From Pelotomaculum schinkii (GTDB lineage: Bacteria; Bacillota; Desulfotomaculia; Desulfotomaculales; Pelotomaculaceae): DNA of 64,000 nt. The DNA lies in the NCBI RefSeq assembly GCF_004369205.1, contig NZ_QFGA01000004.1, positions 186,001 through 250,000 of the forward strand, in the 5' to 3' direction. This document shows, piece by piece, positions 18,750-28,279 of the stretch. How positions within the stretch are numbered: position 1 is the first letter of the stretch; every line of letters starts with the position of its first letter. The translations under genes and the position numbers were made by a program. The notes under the pieces are model-generated. The model did not search any database and was not told where the DNA came from. It was given only the letters and a program-made list of their open reading frames with translations.

Positions 18750-20603
18750 ATGCAGATTGAAGAAAAGCTGAAAAACCTTCCAGCCAGGCCCGGTGTCTAT
18801 CTTTACCGGAACGCCGAGGGGAAAATTATATACGTGGGCAAGGCCGTTTCCCTAAAAAACAGGGTCCGCTCCTATTTCCAGACAGGCGCCAGCCATCCTC
18901 CCAAAACCCGTGTGATGGTGGAGAAAATCGCCGACCTGGATTTCATTGTGACCGATTCGGAAGTTGAGGCCTTAATCCTGGAGCAAAACCTGATCAAGGA
19001 GTATCGCCCCCACTACAACATCCTGCTCAAGGACGACAAAAGCTACCCTTACCTCAAGGTAACCCTGGGGGAAGACTTTCCCAGGGTCATGATTACCCGG
19101 CGCCATGTCAAGGACGGTTCCAGGTATTTCGGGCCCTATACCAGGGTGGGCGCCGTCAATGAGACATTGCGCCTGCTGAAAAAGCTATTCCCCTTCCGTG
19201 CCTGCAATCAAAAGGAACCACCCCCCAGGCAGCGGCCATGCCTGAACCAGCACATCAGCCGCTGCCTGGGACCCTGCTGCGGGCTGGTGGACAGGGAAAA
19301 ATACCGCGCCATGATCCAGGAGGTCTGCATGTTTCTGGAGGGAAGGCAGGAAGACCTCTTGAAGAGTCTGCTGACCAGGATGGAGGAGGCAGCTGGCAAG
19401 CTTGAGTTTGAAAAGGCTGCCCGCCTGCGGGACCAGATCCAGGCTGTACGCGAAGTAGTTGAAAAGCAAAAGATCATCTCAGGAGGATTTGAGGACCGTG
19501 ATGTGGTCGCTATGGCCGGCGTCCGGGACGAAACCTGCGTGATGGTTTTTTTTATACGGGGCGGCAAGCTTATCGGGCGCGAACATTTCATGTTGAAAGG
19601 AACGGAAGGCTTGAGCCGGGCGGATGTAACAGGCGCCTTTATCAAGCAGTATTACAGTTCTGTTGATATCATCCCGGGGGAAATCCTCCTGGCGGAAGAG
19701 TTAAAAGAAGAGGCGGGCGTTATTGAAAAGTGGCTAACCGGGAAACGGGGCGCCAGGGTTCACCTGAAAACCCCCAGGCGCGGTGAGAAGAAGAAGCTGG
19801 TGGAGATGGTGGCCAAAAACGCTGTTCTCACCCTGGATCAGATTCACTCGGAGGAAGCGGCGCGCCGCGACGACACGAAAGCGGCGTTGGCCGGACTGGC
19901 CGCGGCGCTGGGCCTGGAACAACCGCCGCAGCGCCTGGAGTGTTATGACATCTCCAACACCCAGGGCCATGCAAGCGTGGCGTCAATGGCAGTCCTCGAA
20001 GGCGGCAGACCGGCCAAAGACCAGTACCGCCGCTTTAAAATCAGTACGGTGGAGGGACCGGATGACTTCGCTTCGATGCAGGAGGCTCTGCGCAGGCGCT
20101 TTACCAGGGCCAGGGAGGAACGGGAACTGCTGAACACCGGTCAAATGTCCAGCAAGGAGGCAAAATTCCACCGCCTGCCGGACCTGGTTATTGTGGACGG
20201 GGGCAAGGGGCAGCTTTCGGCGGCCCGTCATGTGATGCGAGAACTGGGCTTTGCCCATATCCCTGCCTGCGGCCTGGCCAAACAGGAGGAACTGCTCTTT
20301 ATCGAAGGGGCGCCCGACCCCGTTGTTCTGCCAAAAGAGTCCCCATCTCTCCACCTGGTGCAGCGCCTGCGCGACGAAGCCCACCGCTTCGCCGTGACCT
20401 ACCACCGCAACCTGCGCGGCAAGGCGGGACTCAAGTCTTTGCTGGACGAGGTGGAAGGTATCGGCGAGGTGCGCCGCCGGGCGCTCTTGAAGGCCTTTGG
20501 CTCACTGTCCGACATTGAAAAGGCGACACCGGAGCAGCTGGCCGCTGTGGAGGGCATGAACAGAAAAGCCGCCCGCGCCGTCTACGACTTCTTCCACCAC
20601 TAA
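18750..20603 (+). CDS. uvrC: Excinuclease ABC subunit C
   Basis: The dual endonuclease that cuts on both sides of the lesion bound by UvrB. The 617 residues hold a GIY-YIG nuclease domain (PGVYLYRNAEGKIIYVGKA, residues ~14-32), a UVR domain (~200-235), an RNase H-like endonuclease domain starting at ECYDISNTQG, and tandem helix-hairpin-helix motifs at the end. The start is ATG 18750. It is separated from uvrA by repeat copy 1 and probably has its own promoter. Confidence 0.97.
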   Translation: MQIEEKLKNLPARPGVYLYRNAEGKIIYVGKAVSLKNRVRSYFQTGASHPPKTRVMVEKIADLDFIVTDSEVEALILEQNLIKEYRPHYNILLKDDKSYPYLKVTLGEDFPRVMITRRHVKDGSRYFGPYTRVGAVNETLRLLKKLFPFRACNQKEPPPRQRPCLNQHISRCLGPCCGLVDREKYRAMIQEVCMFLEGRQEDLLKSLLTRMEEAAGKLEFEKAARLRDQIQAVREVVEKQKIISGGFEDRDVVAMAGVRDETCVMVFFIRGGKLIGREHFMLKGTEGLSRADVTGAFIKQYYSSVDIIPGEILLAEELKEEAGVIEKWLTGKRGARVHLKTPRRGEKKKLVEMVAKNAVLTLDQIHSEEAARRDDTKAALAGLAAALGLEQPPQRLECYDISNTQGHASVASMAVLEGGRPAKDQYRRFKISTVEGPDDFASMQEALRRRFTRAREERELLNTGQMSSKEAKFHRLPDLVIVDGGKGQLSAARHVMRELGFAHIPACGLAKQEELLFIEGAPDPVVLPKESPSLHLVQRLRDEAHRFAVTYHRNLRGKAGLKSLLDEVEGIGEVRRRALLKAFGSLSDIEKATPEQLAAVEGMNRKAARAVYDFFHH

Positions 20604-20604
20604 C

Positions 20605-20632
20605 GAAGCAGAGGGACGGTTCTTTTGCTTCC
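20605..20632. repeat. Left REP-like half-site of the RAYT unit
   Basis: GAAGCAGAGGGACGG followed by TTCTTTTGCTTCC. It is the near-perfect reverse complement of the site at 21519-21547 and one arm of the palindrome at 15384-15449, and starts directly after the uvrC stop. Confidence 0.85.
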
Positions 20633-20680
20633 TTTTTTTGCTAAGGAGGCAAGGGGAAGGAGCTATGATTGTTTCCTTAT

Positions 20681-20730
20681 CTCCCCTCATATGTTGTAAT
20701 GTGGTAAAATAATACAAACAATGAGGGGAG
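20681..20730 (+). promoter_or_regulatory. Inverted repeat sequestering the RAYT ribosome site
   Basis: CTCCCCTCAT (20681-20690) is the exact complement of ATGAGGGGAG (20721-20730), separated by 30 bases. The 3' arm contains the GAGGGGAG ribosome-binding site of the transposase start at 20739. A transcript that includes both arms would hide the site; one starting in the loop would not. Confidence 0.7.
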
Positions 20731-20738
20731 GGTTGTAC

Positions 20739-21509
20739 ATGCCTCGACAAGCAAGAGACAAGAGTAAAACCGGGATTTATCATGTCATGCTGCGGGGTAT
20801 CAACAAACAGAAGATATTCCATGATGATGGAGATAGGGAAAAGTTTATTAATATATTGAAGCGCAATAAAAGAGAGAGTCAAATAAAGGTTTATGGTTGG
20901 TGTCTGATGGAAAATCATATCCACCTACTTTTGGGAGAAGGAAAAGAAGATATATCTATCTCCATGAAAAGGATAGGCGTAGGCTTTGTTTGGTATTACA
21001 ATGGTAAGTACAAGCGCACGGGGCACTTATTTCAAGATCGTTACAGGAGTGAGAAGGTAGAAACAGACGAGTATTTGCTAACGGTTATCCGCTATATACA
21101 CCAAAACCCAGTTAAAGCAGGGCTAGTGAAAGATTCTAAGGATTGGCCATGGAGTAGTTGCGGGGTATACTACGGAGAATGTGATTGTCAGGTGGATTTT
21201 GCAGATAGGGAAATGATTCTCGGTATGTTTTCTGAGGATGAATCAATAGCAGTAAGCAGGTTCAAGGAGTATAACGAGCAAGTTAATGAGGATGCCTGTT
21301 TGGATGAAGAAAACAAAAGGATGACTGATGAAGAAGCAAAACATGAGATTATGAAAATAGTTGTTGGACGGGGTTTGGATAAAGTACAGGATCTCCCCAA
21401 AAAAGACAGAAAAGAAATAATCAGAGCGGTGAAGAGAATCAAGGGAGTCTCACAGAGACAGGCTGCAAGGATATTAGGAGTATCCGATAATTTACTATTT
21501 AAAGTTTAA
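20739..21509 (+). CDS. REP-associated tyrosine transposase (RAYT, Y1/HUH type)
   Basis: A single-strand DNA transposase of the IS200/IS605-related Y1 class. The 256 residues carry the HUH motif in CLMENHIHLLL and the catalytic tyrosine region FVWYYNGKYKRTGHLFQDRY. A basic C-terminal helix-turn-helix-like tail (GVSQRQAARILGVSDNL) follows. The start is ATG 20739. REP-like half-sites bracket the gene in inverted orientation, and a full palindrome of the same sequence lies 5 kb away. RAYTs are thought to mobilise or maintain such palindromes. Its codon use is AT-richer than uvrC. Confidence 0.9.
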   Translation: MPRQARDKSKTGIYHVMLRGINKQKIFHDDGDREKFINILKRNKRESQIKVYGWCLMENHIHLLLGEGKEDISISMKRIGVGFVWYYNGKYKRTGHLFQDRYRSEKVETDEYLLTVIRYIHQNPVKAGLVKDSKDWPWSSCGVYYGECDCQVDFADREMILGMFSEDESIAVSRFKEYNEQVNEDACLDEENKRMTDEEAKHEIMKIVVGRGLDKVQDLPKKDRKEIIRAVKRIKGVSQRQAARILGVSDNLLFKV

Positions 21510-21518
21510 AGCAAAAAA

Positions 21519-21547
21519 GGAAGCAAAAGAACCGTCCCCTTGCTTCC
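21519..21547. repeat. Right REP-like half-site of the RAYT unit
   Basis: GGAAGCAAAAGAACC followed by GTCCCCTTGCTTCC. It mirrors the site at 20605-20632 and lies 10 bases after the transposase stop. Confidence 0.85.
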
Positions 21548-21570
21548 CTTTGCTTCCGGTGGGAGGGCTT

Positions 21571-22386
21571 ATGACAAAAATTAAACTTATTGCAGCAGAC
21601 CTGGATGATACCATATTATCCAGGGACAGAATCATCACCCGCCGGGTTAAAGACGCTGTTGCGGCAGTGCGCGCGGCGGGTGTTCATTTCACTGTTTCCA
21701 CGGGCCGCATGTTCTCTGCGGCGGCACATTTTGCCCGTCAACTGGATATTGAACTGCCCCTCATCACCTACCAGGGGGCGCTGGTGAAGAATTCATTATC
21801 CGATGAGGTCCTGCGCTACCGCCCGCTGCCGCAGGTTTATGCCAGGGAACTGATCACCCGGGTACACCAGCTGGGCTACCATATGAACGGTTACCTGGAG
21901 GACCGGTTGCTGGTCGAAAGGGACGATGAGTTGGGACGTCGCTACGCCGCCAACAATGGCGTGGAAATGGTGGTAGTGGGCGATTTTAACGAGTACTTCC
22001 ATGATGACCCGACCAAGCTGGTGGTCATTGCTGAAGAGCAGCAGGTAACCCAGTTGCTGGCCGAATTGGCTCCAACCTACCAGGGGAAGGTGCACCTGTC
22101 CAAATCACTGCCGGGATACTTGGAATTTTCCCATATCCAGGCGACTAAAGGGGACGCCCTGGCGTACCTGGCCCGCTATTTTGGCGTGCCAACAGAAGAG
22201 GTCATGGCCATAGGAGATAGCTATAACGATATGGAGATGCTGCAATATGCCGGAGTGGGGGTAGCCGTGGCCAACGCCCGGGATGATGTCAAGCTGATCG
22301 CTGATTATGTAACCTCCCAATCATACGGTGATGGTGTCGTGGAAGCTCTTGAAAAGTATGTCCTGAATAGCCCCGTACATGATTGA
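21571..22386 (+). CDS. Cof-type HAD-IIB family phosphatase
   Basis: A 271-residue haloacid dehalogenase hydrolase, probably acting on sugar phosphates or flavin nucleotides. The catalytic motif I is AADLDDTILS, motif II TVSTGR and motif IV GDSYNDMEML. A type IIB cap lies in the middle, with conserved LSKSLPGYLEF near the end. The start is ATG 21571 behind GGGAGGG. It lies just right of the RAYT unit, so the transposase seems to have entered between uvrC and this gene. Confidence 0.88.
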   Translation: MTKIKLIAADLDDTILSRDRIITRRVKDAVAAVRAAGVHFTVSTGRMFSAAAHFARQLDIELPLITYQGALVKNSLSDEVLRYRPLPQVYARELITRVHQLGYHMNGYLEDRLLVERDDELGRRYAANNGVEMVVVGDFNEYFHDDPTKLVVIAEEQQVTQLLAELAPTYQGKVHLSKSLPGYLEFSHIQATKGDALAYLARYFGVPTEEVMAIGDSYNDMEMLQYAGVGVAVANARDDVKLIADYVTSQSYGDGVVEALEKYVLNSPVHD

Positions 22387-22417
22387 ACTGGCTCAAGGGA
22401 AAACTAACCTGAAAACG

Positions 22418-22560
22418 AGGTGCGAATTCATTCGCACAAAAGTTACATTAGCCACACAAGTACGGCGCCGGCGCGTGTGTGCGATTGAAATCGCACCTAC
22501 ATCGATTGGTGTTTTCATAATACGCGGCGCCGCTGGCAGCGTGGGCAGCTAACCTGTAAT
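22418..22560 (+). repeat. Dispersed two-hairpin repeat, copy 2
   Basis: The best-preserved copy. The first hairpin is GTGCGAATTCATTCGCAC and the second GTGCGATTGAAATCGCAC, each able to fold on itself. They are joined by ~45 bases and followed by CTACATCGATTGGTGTTTTC and a GC-rich tail. It lies in the 280-base gap between the HAD and ROK genes. Confidence 0.88.
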
Positions 22561-22666
22561 CGTCGCATATGGGCGCTAAGATGTTGGTGCGAATTTGTTT
22601 TCATACTCTGCTGGCGTTGCAACAGCGGCATGGTCAACTAACTGCAATTAGCGAGGGGGGACCGAA

Positions 22667-23659
22667 GTGCCCGAGCAGTTTGTCATCGGAGTCGACCTGG
22701 GTGGGACGAAAATCCTGACCGCGCTGGCCAATAGAGAGGGTCACGTGCTTGCTGAACAAAAAATCCCCACCGAAGCCGCCAAAGGGCAGCAGCATGTGGT
22801 CGCTCAGATCGTCCAAAGCGTCGAACAAGTCCGTAAAAAAGCCGGGGTGAAGCCTGAACAAGTGCCGGCCCTGGCCCTGGGCGCTCCCGGCCCGCTTGAT
22901 AGCTGTAAGGGCATCATCCACTTCGCACCAAACCTGGCCTGGCATGATCTGCCAATCCGCCAGGTTTTGGAGCGGCGGCTTTCCATACCGGTATTGCTGG
23001 ACAACGACGCCAACCTGGCCGCGCTGGGAGAGCATGTCTACGGCGCCGGACGGGGCGAGGATAACATGGTTTACATAACAGTCAGCACCGGCATTGGCGG
23101 GGGACTGATCTTTGGCGGCAGGCTCTACCGTGGTTTTGCGGACGTGGCCGGAGAGATCGGCCACATGACCGTTTTCCCCGACGGGCCTCTGTGCGGCTGC
23201 GGTAACAGAGGCTGCCTGGAGGCGCTGGCTTCCGGTACTGCTATTGCCCGGGATGCCAGGGAGCTGGCTGCCTGCGGCAGGGGCGCCCAAATTCTGGCAG
23301 CGGCAGGTGGAGATGCTGCCGGCATCACCGCCGTAACGGTCGCGGCGGCCGCAGCTGCCGGGGATAATACGGCGGAGTCAATTATCGCCCGGGCTGCCCG
23401 CTACCTGGGTATCGGCATTGCCAACATCATCAACCTGTTAAACCCGTCACTGGTAGTACTGGGCGGGGGAGTCATGGATATAGGAGAACCGGTCTGGCAA
23501 AACCTTCGCACGGAAGTCCAGGCGCGTACCCTGGAAGAAGCCGGGAAGAGCGCGCGTCTTGCCGCAGCGGAACTGGGCGGTCGCGCGGGGGTCATGGGAG
23601 CTATTGCTCTGGCGCAGCGTTGCGCCTTTGGCGTCATGGACAACCAAACCTGGAAATAA
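22667..23659 (+). CDS. ROK family glucokinase
   Basis: Phosphorylates glucose to glucose-6-phosphate. The 330 residues carry the phosphate-binding DLGGTKI, the sugar-binding region LDNDANLAALGE and the zinc-binding ROK signature CGCGNRGCLEALASG. The start is GTG 22667 behind GAGGGGGGACC. Together with the debranching enzyme and pgi downstream it can channel glycogen-derived glucose into glycolysis. Confidence 0.92.
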   Translation: MPEQFVIGVDLGGTKILTALANREGHVLAEQKIPTEAAKGQQHVVAQIVQSVEQVRKKAGVKPEQVPALALGAPGPLDSCKGIIHFAPNLAWHDLPIRQVLERRLSIPVLLDNDANLAALGEHVYGAGRGEDNMVYITVSTGIGGGLIFGGRLYRGFADVAGEIGHMTVFPDGPLCGCGNRGCLEALASGTAIARDARELAACGRGAQILAAAGGDAAGITAVTVAAAAAAGDNTAESIIARAARYLGIGIANIINLLNPSLVVLGGGVMDIGEPVWQNLRTEVQARTLEEAGKSARLAAAELGGRAGVMGAIALAQRCAFGVMDNQTWK

Positions 23660-23741
23660 GCGTTCAGCATACGACAGCGATATTTTTATTTAAGTTCTTA
23701 CTTTTTTAGCCTGGCGGCTATATTGTGAAGGGACGGTCACG

Positions 23742-25745
23742 ATGTACTATTTTGGTAAGGAAAACTGGCGCACCCTGGAACGGGGTATTGAGAAGGAGTG
23801 GCTGGTTACCAACGGCATCGGCGGCTATGCCTCCAGCACCATTGTTAACCTCAACACCCGCAAATACCACGGGTTGCTGGTAGCAGCCCATAATCCGCCG
23901 GGCTTTAGGGTACTGCACCTGACCAAGCTGGACGAACGCTTCCAGGCCGGCTCCTGCACCTACAACCTGGCCGCCAACGACAACCGATCGGGGTTCGCGG
24001 AGTACGGCTTCATCCACCTTCAGCAGGTCAGTGTTGAACCGCTTCCCACCTTTACCTATAGTTTTGGGGATATTACCCTGGTCAAGACTATCTTCATGGC
24101 GTACGGCCGGAATACCACCGTAATTCACTACCAGGCGCGCAATGGCGCGGAACCGGCTGTGCTTACCCTGGTCCCCCTGGTCAACTGCCGGGGGCATCAT
24201 TACATCACCACGCAGGGGGAAATTAACTTCACCCAGCAGCTTAAGGAGGGCGGCGTTTCCATTAAAGGCAGGGAGGAAATACCCCCGTTGCTGCTTTCCA
24301 GCAGTTCCGGCGGATATATACCGGGCGACAGCTGGTACGCCGGCATGGCCTATGCGGCGGAGCGGGAGCGGGGCGAAAACCCTTATGAAGACCACTATAT
24401 CCCCGGCCGTTTTGAAATTCCCTTTGCGCCGGGGGAGAGTAAAACTTTTACCGTGGTTGCGTCTACCGAGGACATTGATAATTTAGATGGGGAAGAGCTG
24501 CTGGCCGCGGAAAGACGCCATTTGCAGGGATTGGCCCGGCAGGCCGGCTACGATGACCACCTGGCCCGCCGTCTGGTGCGGGCGGCAGACGCCTTTATCG
24601 TAGAACGGCGTTCAACCGGCAAAAAAACCGTCATTGCCGGTTATCCCTGGTTTGCCGACTGGGGCCGTGACGCCATGATTGCCCTGCCTGGTCTGGCCCT
24701 GGTGACAAAACGTTTTGACGACGCCCGTGAGGTCCTGCTTACTTTCGCCAAACATCGCAGGAGGGGGCTTTTGCCAAACGCCTTCTTTGACGGGGCCAGG
24801 GAGCCGGTTTACAATGCCGTGGACGCCTCACTCTGGTTTGTCCACGCGGTTTACAAATACCTGAACTACACCAAAGACCTGGACTTTGTGCGGGAACAGC
24901 TTTATCCCGTCGTAAAAGATATTGTCCACTGGTATATGACAGGGACCGATTTCAACATCGGCATGGACTCAGACGGCCTTATTTCAGCAGGCTCACCCGA
25001 TATACAGCTGACCTGGATGGACGCCAAGGTAGACCAGTGGGTGGTGACACCCCGGCACGGCAAGGCGGTAGAGATCAATGCTCTCTGGTACAACTCCGTC
25101 TGTATACTGAATATGCTGTCATCTATGGTTGGCGAGAGTCCGGCTTACCCGGAACTGCCTGCTAGAATAAAAGATAATTTCATTAAATGTTTTTGGAACG
25201 AAGAGAATCACTACCTCAATGATGTCATTACCCCGGACGGGCCGGAGGACGGTCTGCGGCCCAATCAACTGATGGCCGTGAGTCTTCCCTACACCATGCT
25301 GACACAGGAGATGGGGAGAAGCGTGGTACAGAGAGTATGGCAGGAACTGTACCTTACCTATGGTATCCGCAGTTTGTCTCCCTTTGACGAGCGCTACCAG
25401 GGAGTATACCTGGGAGACCGTTTGCGGCGTGATGGAGCCTACCACCAGGGAACTGCCTGGAGCTGGCTGATTGGTCCGTTTATCACCGCCTACCGGCGGG
25501 TTAACAACTACAGTCCGGAAAGCCGGGTCCAGGCCCGGCGCTTTATCCTGCCCTTCCGGGACCAGTTGCGTGACCACGGGGTAGGATATATATCCGAAAT
25601 TTTTGACGCCGACGAGCCGGCCATGCCGCGGGGTTGCATTGCCCAGGCCTGGGGGGTGGCGGAAGTGCTGCGTGCCCTGGTCGAAGACGTACTGGAAATC
25701 CAGCCAATCGAAGAGACAAGCCAATACAGGAAAACTGACTGGTAG
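23742..25745 (+). CDS. Glycogen debranching enzyme, amylo-alpha-1,6-glucosidase
   Basis: Hydrolyses alpha-1,6 branch points of glycogen or related glucans. The 667 residues comprise an N-terminal GDE domain (KEWLVTNGIGGYASSTIVNL) and a C-terminal (alpha/alpha)6 barrel with GYPWFADWGRDAMIALPG, where the acidic catalytic residues are expected, and GAYHQGTAWSWLIGP. The start is ATG 23742 behind AAGGGACGG. It lies between glucokinase and glucose-6-phosphate isomerase, which fits use of a storage glucan, though no glycogen synthase is in the window. Confidence 0.93.
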   Translation: MYYFGKENWRTLERGIEKEWLVTNGIGGYASSTIVNLNTRKYHGLLVAAHNPPGFRVLHLTKLDERFQAGSCTYNLAANDNRSGFAEYGFIHLQQVSVEPLPTFTYSFGDITLVKTIFMAYGRNTTVIHYQARNGAEPAVLTLVPLVNCRGHHYITTQGEINFTQQLKEGGVSIKGREEIPPLLLSSSSGGYIPGDSWYAGMAYAAERERGENPYEDHYIPGRFEIPFAPGESKTFTVVASTEDIDNLDGEELLAAERRHLQGLARQAGYDDHLARRLVRAADAFIVERRSTGKKTVIAGYPWFADWGRDAMIALPGLALVTKRFDDAREVLLTFAKHRRRGLLPNAFFDGAREPVYNAVDASLWFVHAVYKYLNYTKDLDFVREQLYPVVKDIVHWYMTGTDFNIGMDSDGLISAGSPDIQLTWMDAKVDQWVVTPRHGKAVEINALWYNSVCILNMLSSMVGESPAYPELPARIKDNFIKCFWNEENHYLNDVITPDGPEDGLRPNQLMAVSLPYTMLTQEMGRSVVQRVWQELYLTYGIRSLSPFDERYQGVYLGDRLRRDGAYHQGTAWSWLIGPFITAYRRVNNYSPESRVQARRFILPFRDQLRDHGVGYISEIFDADEPAMPRGCIAQAWGVAEVLRALVEDVLEIQPIEETSQYRKTDW

Positions 25746-25931
25746 TTCCAAGCCACACTGTATCAATTTTGTTCCAACGATTATAACTTTGGGGAATAGG
25801 GCAATACTAGATTCCGTCTCATATGCTGGTAAATACACTTTGTTTTGGATATGTTATGCCCTTGAAATGTCACTATTACTGTGGCGTATATTAAAGATGG
25901 AATAAAAAATCATTGTATGGGGAGTGGTTGA

Positions 25932-27326
25932 ATGAACGAAATAATCAGCGTTGATATTGGCCATTTAATAAGCGAAAGGGACAAGTTGAATTTTATTTCC
26001 CTCTCTGATTTCAATGCTTTGGAAAATAAGTATGGTCATGTTTTCAAAGAATTCCAGATGTCATTACAGGGAAAAAAATCATACCTGACTCTTTCATTAG
26101 AAGAAGAACGCTCAATCCCCGCTATTAAGTCGCTGGCTAAAAATATCGCGGCCAAGTATGAGAACGTACTGGTTTTAGGCATAGGCGGGTCGGCCCTTGG
26201 CGCCAGGGCTGTCATACAATACCTCAAGGGCCCTTTGTATAACCTGATTCAACAAGAACACCCGCGCCTTTTCATCCTGGACAACATAGATCCGGTGTTG
26301 GTTAAATATTATGAAGATGTCATCGATATCGGCAAAACACTTATAATTTATGTCAGTAAATCCGGTTCCACCCCGGAAACAGCGGCGTTATTTATACACT
26401 TCTATCATAGATTTAAAGAAGCGGGAGGAGATACTGCCGATATTGTTATATGTTGTGACCCGGGTGACAATGGTATAAACCATATAGCAAAATCCCTGGG
26501 GTGCAGGTTGCTTCATATACCGCACAATCTACCCGGCAGGTATTCTGTCTTGTCTTCGGTCGGCTTCCTGCCCTCGGAAATTATCGGCATAGACAGCGGG
26601 CAATTATTAGAAGGAGCGCATATAGCGCACCAATCCATCATTAGCGATGGTCCGCAGCAGAATGCCTTGTTTGCTTTAGGCGCATCTCTGTTCGAGCTGG
26701 CGCTTAAAGGCAAATCCATCCATGTACTTTTTAATTACAGCAATTTATTGTCTGAGTTCGGCCTGTGGTTTGTGCAGCTGTGGGCGGAAAGCCTGGGTAA
26801 AAAACAATCTCTTGCAAATAACGTGGTAAACGCGGGAACCACGCCGCTTACCTGTTTGGGTGCTACAGATCAGCATTCAATTCTACAGCTTTTTAAAGAG
26901 GGTCCCGCGGACAAGGTATTTGGCTTTATGAAAATTAACAATGTCGCTGACGGGATTCAGTTTACAAACGAATTTCCAACTGAAAAAGAGTACTCCTATT
27001 TTGCAGGCCGCACGATGCAGGAACAGCTCCATGTAGAGCAGCTTGCTACCGAAATGAGCCTGGTTAAAGATGGAAAGCCATGTTACAGTATTACTTTAAA
27101 AGATGTTTCTCCAAAGACGCTGGGCGGTTTATTTTATTTCTTTGAAGCGCTGGTGGTTTTTACTGCGAATTTGTGGGATATTAACGCATATGACCAGCCT
27201 GGTGTTGAAGAAGGTAAAAATATTACTTATTCTTTAATGGGAAGACAAGACTACAACCATAAAAAATCTAAATACGAACAAGAAGTATCAATGTATAATG
27301 CGGAACGCAGGATATATAGCATCTAA
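25932..27326 (+). CDS. pgi: Glucose-6-phosphate isomerase
   Basis: Interconverts glucose-6-phosphate and fructose-6-phosphate. The 464 residues include the sugar-phosphate-binding VLGIGGSALGARAV and YVSKSGSTPETAALF. The late EGPADKVFGFMKI region is also typical. The start is ATG 25932 behind GGGGAGTGG. It is clearly AT-richer than the genes on both sides (many AAA, TTA and ATA codons), which suggests acquisition from another source. The PHP gene starts 3 bases after its stop, so the two are probably cotranscribed. Confidence 0.93.
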   Translation: MNEIISVDIGHLISERDKLNFISLSDFNALENKYGHVFKEFQMSLQGKKSYLTLSLEEERSIPAIKSLAKNIAAKYENVLVLGIGGSALGARAVIQYLKGPLYNLIQQEHPRLFILDNIDPVLVKYYEDVIDIGKTLIIYVSKSGSTPETAALFIHFYHRFKEAGGDTADIVICCDPGDNGINHIAKSLGCRLLHIPHNLPGRYSVLSSVGFLPSEIIGIDSGQLLEGAHIAHQSIISDGPQQNALFALGASLFELALKGKSIHVLFNYSNLLSEFGLWFVQLWAESLGKKQSLANNVVNAGTTPLTCLGATDQHSILQLFKEGPADKVFGFMKINNVADGIQFTNEFPTEKEYSYFAGRTMQEQLHVEQLATEMSLVKDGKPCYSITLKDVSPKTLGGLFYFFEALVVFTANLWDINAYDQPGVEEGKNITYSLMGRQDYNHKKSKYEQEVSMYNAERRIYSI

Positions 27327-27329
27327 CTT

Positions 27330-28082
27330 ATGAGGAGCTGCGGGACAATCAGGTTTTTTGCAGACTACCATACTCACACAACCTACAGCGACGGCCGGGG
27401 CACCCCGGCCGAAAACATCCAGGCAGCCTCATTAAAGGGCCTGGAGGTACTGGCTATCACTGACCACGGTCCTAAAAACATCGGCACCGGGGTGGCCAGC
27501 CCGGATACTTTTCTTGCGATCAAGGAAGAAGTGGCTGAGCTTGCCGGCCGTTTTCCGGCTGTGAAAGTGCTGGTTGGCGCGGAGGCGGCGGTAACCGGCC
27601 GGGACGGGCGCCTGGAGCTGCCCGACCACATTATTGACCAATTGGACCTTTTGATTGCCGGGCTTCACCCGTATTACCTGCCGGACTCCCTGGGGGACGC
27701 CCTGCATTTTACCCTGCCCAACCTGGTGGTCAGGCTCAACAGAAGTGTCTGGGCCAAGATGCGCAATACCAACACCAAAGCCCTGGTTGGAGCGGTACAC
27801 CACTACCCTGTCAGTTTCACCAGCCATCCCGGACTGATGATGCCGGTGGACCTGGATGAATTGGCCCGGGCCTGCGCTGTCAGAGAAACATCCCTTGAAG
27901 TAAATACGGGACACAATTATAATAAAGAAGAAATAGTACATGCCGCCGCCCGTTGGGGGGCCAAGCTGGTTGTCAACAGCGACGCCCATTTCCCTGCGAC
28001 AGTGGGGAACCTGGACGAAGGGTCGGCGCTGCTGGAACGTCTGAATTTCCCCGCAGAGATGGTAATCAACGCAGTGCATTGA
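27330..28082 (+). CDS. PHP-domain phosphatase (YcdX/histidinol-phosphatase-like)
   Basis: A metal-dependent phosphoesterase of 250 residues. The PHP motifs are visible: DYHTHTTYSDG near the start, ITDHGP, an EAAVTG segment, a GLHPYY motif and the final NSDAHFPATVG. The substrate is uncertain; no histidine genes are nearby. ATG 27330 has no strong ribosome site and is probably translationally coupled to pgi. The GC content returns to the core level here, unlike pgi. Confidence 0.85.
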   Translation: MRSCGTIRFFADYHTHTTYSDGRGTPAENIQAASLKGLEVLAITDHGPKNIGTGVASPDTFLAIKEEVAELAGRFPAVKVLVGAEAAVTGRDGRLELPDHIIDQLDLLIAGLHPYYLPDSLGDALHFTLPNLVVRLNRSVWAKMRNTNTKALVGAVHHYPVSFTSHPGLMMPVDLDELARACAVRETSLEVNTGHNYNKEEIVHAAARWGAKLVVNSDAHFPATVGNLDEGSALLERLNFPAEMVINAVH

Positions 28083-28167
28083 GACGTGAGACGTGGGAAT
28101 GCATGACCGGTCTTTGGGTCAATAAACCTGTTAGACCATCATGTTGTTGATATAGGGCAGGTAGAGG

Positions 28168-28262
28168 ATGAAAATTTAGCGATGTAGGCGCCATTTCAAT
28201 CGCACAACGGAGCGTTAACGCCGTATTTGTGTGACGGTAGTAACATTTGTGCGAATGAACCA
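28168..28262 (-). repeat. Dispersed two-hairpin repeat, copy 3
   Basis: The reverse orientation of copies 1 and 2. It reads GATGTAGGCGCCATTTCAAT, then GCGTTAACGCC, then CATTTGTGCGAATGAACC. It fills the first part of the 608-base gap before rapZ. Confidence 0.75.
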
Positions 28263-28279
28263 ACCATGATTTTTCATCA

